From NCBI RefSeq assembly GCF_902506415.1, contig NZ_LR733275.1, forward strand, positions 3,015,795 through 3,079,794: a stretch of 64,000 bases of DNA. Direction: 5' to 3'. Made by a program: the position numbers and the translations under genes. This DNA is from Massilia sp. 9I (GTDB lineage Bacteria; Pseudomonadota; Gammaproteobacteria; Burkholderiales; Burkholderiaceae_D). The notes below the pieces were generated by a model. The model was not told the DNA's origin and made no database searches. It worked only from the letters and a program-made list of their open reading frames with translations. Shown here piece after piece: positions 59,302 to 64,000 of this stretch; the stretch's first letter is position 1; every line of letters starts with the position of its first letter.

Positions 59302-59808
59302 ATGAGCCTGCCCCGCCTGTTCCGCTGCCTGTCCCTGAGCCTGGCCATTATCGCGCCCGGCGTGGCGCTGGCCGAGCCGAGCGCCATCTACCTGGTGCGC
59401 CATGGGGAAAAAGCGGCGGTAGGCCAGGATCCGGACCTCACCCCGCAGGGCCAGGCGCGGGCGCAGGCGATCGCCGCCATGCTGGCGCGCACCGGGATCA
59501 CCAGCATCCACAGCACGCCAACGAACCGCACCCGCCAGACCGCCCAGCCGCTGGCCCAGCGCCTCGGCCTCGAGGTCCAGCTGTACGACCCGCGGGCGCC
59601 CAAGGCGCTGGTGGAAAAGGTGAAAGCCCTGTCCGGACCGGTGCTGGTGGTCGGTCACTCGAACACCCTGCCGGAACTGGTGCGCATGTTCGGCGGCGCG
59701 CCCGGCAGCGATATCGGCGACGACGAATACGACCGCCTCTACCAGCTGACGCCGGCGGCGGGCGGCACGGTGCGCACTGTCCTGTTCAGCACACCAGCGG
59801 CACCATAA
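59302..59808 (+). CDS. Exported histidine phosphatase family protein
   Basis: 168 residues. Signal peptide MSLPRLFRCLSLSLAIIAPG with cleavage near ALA. The catalytic phosphohistidine motif is YLVRHGEKAAV, followed by LTPQGQARAQAIAAML, STPTNRTRQTAQPLAQRLGL and the second catalytic His in VLVVGHSNTLPELVRMFGG. A compact periplasmic branch-2-like phosphatase; substrate unknown. Ribosome site AAGAGGA. Lies alone between a terminator and a LuxR-type gene. Confidence 0.88.
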   Translation: MSLPRLFRCLSLSLAIIAPGVALAEPSAIYLVRHGEKAAVGQDPDLTPQGQARAQAIAAMLARTGITSIHSTPTNRTRQTAQPLAQRLGLEVQLYDPRAPKALVEKVKALSGPVLVVGHSNTLPELVRMFGGAPGSDIGDDEYDRLYQLTPAAGGTVRTVLFSTPAAP

Positions 59809-59876
59809 AGGCTCCGCAGTTAGCAATATTGCCACATTGAAATACTGTCGTGGCGAGCTAACAACCAATAGTTCCA

Positions 59877-59904
59877 ATGCATCCCGTCATCAGTTAGGAT
59901 GCAT
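59877..59904. promoter_or_regulatory. Inverted repeat upstream of the LuxR-type gene
   Basis: ATGCATCC (59877-59884) and GGATGCAT (59897-59904), 12 bp apart, centres 20 bp apart, 24 bp before the start codon. Plausible autoregulatory operator for a dimeric LuxR-type protein (inference). Confidence 0.4.
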
Positions 59905-59928
59905 AGGAAATATTGAACGGAGTCAAAT

Positions 59929-61143
59929 TTGAACCTCTCCCAGGCGCAGTTCGACCGCGCCGTCAACCTCATCTACGACACGCTCGACAACCGGGCGGCC
60001 TGGCGCAAGGTCCTCGAATGTATTCATGAGGCCGTGGGCGGCCGCGCGATCCACCTGCTTGCCTATGACGGCGAGCATGGCGCGCTGTCGTACAGCGAAG
60101 GCGCCGACATGGCGCCGCAGATCGACCTCGAGTACATCCAGAAATTCCAGTTCATCGATCCCCGCGTCGGATTGCTGCGCACCCAATGGGATGACAACTG
60201 GTTGCATTGCCATGAGCATTTCGCCGAGGATTTCGTCGCCAATGATCCGTTCTACCAGGAGTTCCTGATCCCGCATGGCGCGCGCTACCTGACTGCCTGC
60301 AAGCTGGTCGAAAACAAGGAGGCGATCGTCCTGCTCGCCTGTCTGCGCCGGCCCGAAGAAGGCCCGATGCCACCCGAGGCCCTGGCCTTCCTCGACCGCC
60401 TGCGACCGCACCTGCAGCGCGCGACGCGCATGGGGCTGACCCAATTCGTGTATTCAGCCCAGGCCCTGGTCGGCCACGCGCTGGTGGACAAGCTGCGCCA
60501 GCCCGTGATGCTGCTGACCACGAGCGGCGAGGTGGTGCTGGCCAACGAAGCGGCGCGCTGCCTGCTCGGCTCCACCGGCCTGGTCCAGGTAGTGGACAAC
60601 CGCCTGGTGCTGCCGCCGGCCTACCGCAGCGCCTTCCTCGATCAGTGCGCGGAGCTGGAACACCAGGTGCGCAGCGGCGTGGGCGCCGGAGAAGCCAACG
60701 GCAAGGCCTTCCGCTCGCTGCACATGAGCAGCGGCGTGGGCGAAGCACCCGACGTCCTGTACGGCTTCTTCACGATGCTGGTGCCGGAGCAGACCATGGG
60801 CAGCTTCGGCCTGCGCCCGCTCGTGATGCTGTTCTTCTACCATCCCACCTCGGTCCAGGAGATCGATTCGGACCTCTTGAGCGCGGCCTTCGGCCTGTCG
60901 CACGCGGAATGCCGGGTCGCCTCGCTGCTGGCCGACGGCATGCCCCTGAAGAGCATCGCCGACACCCTCGGCGTGCAGTACGACACGGTGCGCAAGCAGC
61001 TGATGTCGATCTACCAGAAGACCGCAACCAACCGCCAGCCGGAACTGGTCCGCCTCCTGATGAACCTTCCGGCATCGGCCGTGCAGCGCGCGCTGAAGGC
61101 CGACGCCAACCCCTTCCAAGGACTCAGCGCTCCCGCCTCATGA
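59929..61143 (+). CDS. LuxR-family regulator with N-terminal sensor region
   Basis: 404 residues from a TTG start with CGGAGT upstream. The N-terminal 170 residues are GAF/PAS-like (LECIHEAVGGRAIHLLAYDG, FIDPRVGLLRTQWDDNWLHC), then a PAS-like middle (PVMLLTTSGEVVLANEAARC), and a LuxR helix-turn-helix at about 322-385 (LSHAECRVASLLADGMPLKS, VQYDTVRKQLMSIYQKTATN). No receiver. Overlaps the following glycosyltransferase gene by ATGA, so the two are coexpressed. The same overall plan is seen at 29441-30430. Confidence 0.83.
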   Translation: MNLSQAQFDRAVNLIYDTLDNRAAWRKVLECIHEAVGGRAIHLLAYDGEHGALSYSEGADMAPQIDLEYIQKFQFIDPRVGLLRTQWDDNWLHCHEHFAEDFVANDPFYQEFLIPHGARYLTACKLVENKEAIVLLACLRRPEEGPMPPEALAFLDRLRPHLQRATRMGLTQFVYSAQALVGHALVDKLRQPVMLLTTSGEVVLANEAARCLLGSTGLVQVVDNRLVLPPAYRSAFLDQCAELEHQVRSGVGAGEANGKAFRSLHMSSGVGEAPDVLYGFFTMLVPEQTMGSFGLRPLVMLFFYHPTSVQEIDSDLLSAAFGLSHAECRVASLLADGMPLKSIADTLGVQYDTVRKQLMSIYQKTATNRQPELVRLLMNLPASAVQRALKADANPFQGLSAPAS

Positions 61144-62093
61144 CGCAGCCCACCATCTTCATCAGCATCGCCTCCTACCTCGACCCGATGCTGTTCTTCA
61201 CCCTGAACGACGCGGTGGCCAAGGCCACGCGGCCCGAGCTGCTGTCGCTGGGCGTGGTCGACCAGCACGTCGCGGACCAGCGCGCGGCCATCGCCGCCCT
61301 GCCCTTCGCGCGCCAGGTGCGCTACGTGCACCTGCACCCGCAGGACACGCTGGGCGTGAGCTGGGCGCGCAGCACCGCGTTCTCGCTGTACGACGGCGAA
61401 GCCTTCCTGTTGCAGGTCGATTCGCATACCCTGTTCGAGCCGGGCTGGGACGAGCAGCTGCGCAGCCTGCACGCGAAGCTGCGCGAGCGTTCGGCCAAGC
61501 CGATCATCAGCACCTATCCCTACCGTTTCGACATGGTCGACGGCAAGCCGCACTACACGCCGAGCGAAGGCCGCACCGCGCTGGTGCTGCGCCCCCATCC
61601 CGAGAAGAATCTGGCGCCGGACGACGCCGTGCTGCGCTTCATGGCGCGCCACCTGTTCACCACCGAGCCGGTGATGGGCTGCCACGTGTCGGCGGGCTTC
61701 CTGTTCGCGGCCGGGAACTTTGTCGAGGAAGTGCCCTACGATCCCTACCTGTACTTCCACGGCGAGGAGCAGAGCCTGGCGGTGCGCGCCTTCACGCGCG
61801 GCTGGGACATCTTCCACCCGCTCACCACCCCGGTCTACCACCTGTACAAGACCGAGGGCACGCCCTATGAGACCCACCACTGGCACGGTGAACTTGATGC
61901 CCGGCGCGCCTTCCAGTCGGCCTACCTGACCGAGCGCGCCAAGCACCGGCTCAACCGCCTGCTGATGGGCGACGGCCTGCCCGGCGCCTATGGCCTCGGC
62001 AGCGCGCGCAGCATGGCCCAGTACCGCGAGCTGAGCGGGATCGACTACGCCAACCAGACCATCAGCGATCCCTTCGGCGGACAGCTCTGCTGA
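61140..62093 (+). CDS. GlcNAc-transferase-like glycosyltransferase (PF11397-type)
   Basis: 317 residues. Opens IFISIASYLDPMLFFTLNDA, then LLSLGVVDQHVADQRAA, RYVHLHPQDTLGVSWARSTA, LLQVDSHTLFEPGWDEQL (the DxH metal/nucleotide motif), VSAGFLFAAGNFVEEVPYDP and LYFHGEEQSLAVRAFTRGWD. This matches the family of Skp1-hydroxyproline GlcNAc-transferase-like enzymes, which are found in scattered bacteria. No membrane segment or signal peptide, so cytoplasmic. Acceptor unknown. Translationally coupled to the LuxR-type regulator. Confidence 0.82.
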   Translation: MTQPTIFISIASYLDPMLFFTLNDAVAKATRPELLSLGVVDQHVADQRAAIAALPFARQVRYVHLHPQDTLGVSWARSTAFSLYDGEAFLLQVDSHTLFEPGWDEQLRSLHAKLRERSAKPIISTYPYRFDMVDGKPHYTPSEGRTALVLRPHPEKNLAPDDAVLRFMARHLFTTEPVMGCHVSAGFLFAAGNFVEEVPYDPYLYFHGEEQSLAVRAFTRGWDIFHPLTTPVYHLYKTEGTPYETHHWHGELDARRAFQSAYLTERAKHRLNRLLMGDGLPGAYGLGSARSMAQYRELSGIDYANQTISDPFGGQLC

Positions 62094-62115
62094 TCCGGCG
62101 CCCGCGGCGCGGACG

Positions 62116-62153
62116 AAAAAACGGCGCTGCAGCTTTCGCTGCAGCGCCGTTTT
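62116..62153. terminator. Bidirectional intrinsic terminator
   Basis: A 16-bp perfect stem AAAACGGCGCTGCAGC / GCTGCAGCGCCGTTTT with loop TTTC and A/T runs on both sides, between convergent genes ending at 62093 (plus) and 62172 (minus). Confidence 0.88.
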
Positions 62154-62171
62154 GCATGGCGCCTCCTTCGG

Positions 62172-64000
62172 TCAGGGCTGCGGTGTGCCGATCACCACGA
62201 TGCCGGCCGCGTTCAGGTCCGGCGTGACCCAGATCTGCTCCGTGATCTCGCTCTCCTCGCGCTGGCCGTTGCTATTCGCATCGTTCCAGACGTTGACCGC
62301 CAGCAGTTCGACGTTCTTCACGTAATCCGTCTCGCCCGGTGCCATCACCTTGAACTGGTAGCCGGCAGCGAAGGCGCGGCCGTCCTCGCCGGTCATGCTC
62401 GCGTTCAGCACCTGGAAGCTGACGGTCTTGCGTTCCGCCAGGCTGACGGTATTGATCTCGAGGACGTCATTCACCGGATTGCCATTCGGGGCAGTACCGC
62501 CCTGGGCGCCGCCATCCACCCAGTTCGTGCCCTTGCCGACATTGATGTTGTCGCCGTAGGCGGTGGTGGTCACCACGTCGTTGCCGCCGCCGAGGTTGAT
62601 CCAGGCGCCGCGCTGGTACTGGTTCATCAGCGCCAGCTCGTCGGCATTGAGACGCTGCTCGACGATGACCATGTCGTCCCCGTCGAAGCCACTGGCCCAG
62701 GCGAAGTGCCACTGGTCCGCCAGCACCTGGCCGTTGACGTCCACGAGTGCACCCGGCGCGGCGACCTGCCTGCCCGAGACATGGGTCCGGAACTGGATGT
62801 TGTGCAGGTAGGTCCCTTCGACGCCGTCCACGATGCCGTTGCCGTTGGTGTCGGTCCACAGGTGCACCGATACCTGCTCGACGTTGCGGATGTAGTCGAC
62901 CTGGTTGCCGCTGACGATCTTCGCCTCGTAGCCGGCCGCGAACGCAACGGCATCGGCGCCGGTGGACATCGGCGTCAGCATGTTGGCGGTGACCGCATCC
63001 GCCACGGCCTGGTTCGGCGCGTAGACGATCAGCGTGTCCTCGCCCGGGCCGCTGCCGTAAGGCGAGCCGCCGGCATTCGCGCCGCCGTCCACGTGATTGA
63101 CGCCATTCCCCAGGATGAATTCGTCGCTGAAGCCGGTGCCGACCACGGTGTCGTTCCCGCCCATCATCTGGTAGGTGGCGCCGCGGCTGAACTCCGTCAT
63201 CAGGGCATGCACCTGCGGCGTCAGGTCGCTCGGGCCGAAACTATCAGCACCCTTGGTGCCGGTGACGCTGGCGAAGAAGTTAATACCGGTGAGCAGCTGG
63301 TTGTCGCTGCTGCGCGCCGGGTCGAAGTAGCTGCGCGCCACTTCGCGCGCGACCGGGGCGATCTCGACGACCGTCTGGCCGTTGGCGAAGCCGATGCCGC
63401 CGCCACCCTGCTCGTTGTGGGTGTTGCCGTCGCTGAAGCTCCAACCGATCGTCACCGAAGACGGCGGGGTGGCCGAGGTGTTGGCGTAGGCGATGCCGTG
63501 CAGGGCGCGGTTGACCAGGCCCTGGGTCGCGGCGGCGTTGAAGTCCAGGCGCAGCGCGCCCGCTTCAAACGTCGCCGTGCCGATCACCGTGCCGCCGACC
63601 GACAGCTGGCCGCCGCTGGCGCTGACTTCGCCCTTCAGCGAGAACACGTCGTCGCCATTGCGGCCACCCTGGCGCTCGACGGTCACCGAGGCGCCGCCGT
63701 AGTTGCCGCGCTCGGCCAGATTGGCGTCATGGACCATCACGTTATGGTCGAGTACCACCGGACCCGTGCCATAGGTGCGCACGGCGCCGCCCAGGGTTCC
63801 GTACTGGCCCGGCGCGAAGCCGGTGTCCAGGCTGCCGTCCGCGTTCAGGCGCAGCAAGGCCAGGCGGCTGTCGGCGCCGGTGTTGAAGTAGGCCGGCACC
63901 ATCAGGACGATCTTGTCACCGTCGAGCACCATGCCGGTCGCGTAGTCGCGCAGGCCGCCAATCGTCAAGAGGGTCGTGCCGCCCTTGCCGAAGCTGGTGT
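62172..64000 (-). CDS. C-terminal part of a large delta-60-repeat / RTX-like surface protein (cut by window edge)
   Basis: 609 codons, open to the window end, so the N-terminus is missing. The first visible stretch is a delta-60 type repeat (FGKGG.., DGDKIVLMVPAYF, LALLRLNADGSLDTGFA). A beta-rich region follows, then two tandem modules of about 160 residues sharing the order GGNDxV (Gly/Asp calcium-type turn), VDGGA, FAAGYxxKV, YxxNVExxxVxxW and an EF-hand-like Asp loop (DTNGNGIVDGVE; DANSNGQREESE). Likely exported and calcium-dependent, acting at the cell surface; export route unknown. The stop is followed by a shared terminator. Confidence 0.72.
   Translation of the reverse strand, partial: TSFGKGGTTLLTIGGLRDYATGMVLDGDKIVLMVPAYFNTGADSRLALLRLNADGSLDTGFAPGQYGTLGGAVRTYGTGPVVLDHNVMVHDANLAERGNYGGASVTVERQGGRNGDDVFSLKGEVSASGGQLSVGGTVIGTATFEAGALRLDFNAAATQGLVNRALHGIAYANTSATPPSSVTIGWSFSDGNTHNEQGGGGIGFANGQTVVEIAPVAREVARSYFDPARSSDNQLLTGINFFASVTGTKGADSFGPSDLTPQVHALMTEFSRGATYQMMGGNDTVVGTGFSDEFILGNGVNHVDGGANAGGSPYGSGPGEDTLIVYAPNQAVADAVTANMLTPMSTGADAVAFAAGYEAKIVSGNQVDYIRNVEQVSVHLWTDTNGNGIVDGVEGTYLHNIQFRTHVSGRQVAAPGALVDVNGQVLADQWHFAWASGFDGDDMVIVEQRLNADELALMNQYQRGAWINLGGGNDVVTTTAYGDNINVGKGTNWVDGGAQGGTAPNGNPVNDVLEINTVSLAERKTVSFQVLNASMTGEDGRAFAAGYQFKVMAPGETDYVKNVELLAVNVWNDANSNGQREESEITEQIWVTPDLNAAGIVVIGTPQP

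Overview
The window looks like a chromosomal segment of a high-GC betaproteobacterium, most likely Oxalobacteraceae (Massilia/Telluria-like). This is inferred from gene content: a betaproteobacterial tRNA-tuf-secE-nusG-rplKAJL-rpoBC block, PEP-CTERM surface proteins, many hybrid histidine kinases, a cyclic glucan synthase and a folM-like/folB/ttcA cluster. No 16S gene is present, so genus is not proven.

Layout. 1-6.7 kb: the 5' part of a cyclic beta-1,2-glucan synthase gene, a cysteine desulfurase fused to a decayed metallo-beta-lactamase-like segment and a rhodanese domain, a divergent Lrp/AsnC regulator, a branched-chain amino-acid type binding protein and a DUF885 hydrolase. 6.7-14.4 kb: five two-component proteins in two divergent groups. 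14.5-19.3 kb: a tight operon of response regulator, periplasmic binding protein, sensor kinase and M14 carboxypeptidase. 19.6-24.4 kb: TonB and two consecutive M28-type genes, the first with a damaged metal site. 24.5-33.3 kb: succinyl-CoA:acetate CoA-transferase, bestrophin, a HpaR-like MarR regulator, PEP-CTERM proteins, SodC, a LuxR-type protein and a hybrid kinase.

33.5-36.9 kb holds a small secreted six-cysteine protein and then an obviously AT-rich island of two convergent genes: a protein with two HEPN-type Rx4H motifs, and a RelA/SpoT-fold alarmone synthetase with a long C-terminal extension. Composition and content make this the best candidate for an acquired, possibly anti-phage, system.

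36.9-51.2 kb is the core transcription/translation block on the minus strand: tRNA-Tyr, tRNA-Gly, tRNA-Thr, tuf, tRNA-Trp, secE, nusG, rplK, rplA, rplJ, rplL, rpoB, rpoC. Two near-consensus promoters and a strong terminator are readable. 51.4-57 kb: an HDOD-GAF protein, a receiver-TPR protein, a J-domain membrane protein and a MidA-type methyltransferase. 57-59.2 kb: pteridine reductase (FolM-like), folB, ttcA. 59.3-64 kb: a periplasmic histidine phosphatase, a LuxR regulator overlapping a GlcNAc-transferase-like gene, and the C-terminal part of a large delta-60-repeat surface protein.

Two families of short palindromic repeats (REP-like) sit between genes, one pair lying inside the rpoB-rpoC intergenic region. 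Gene starts were chosen from ribosome-binding sites and family alignment as remembered; no database search was run.
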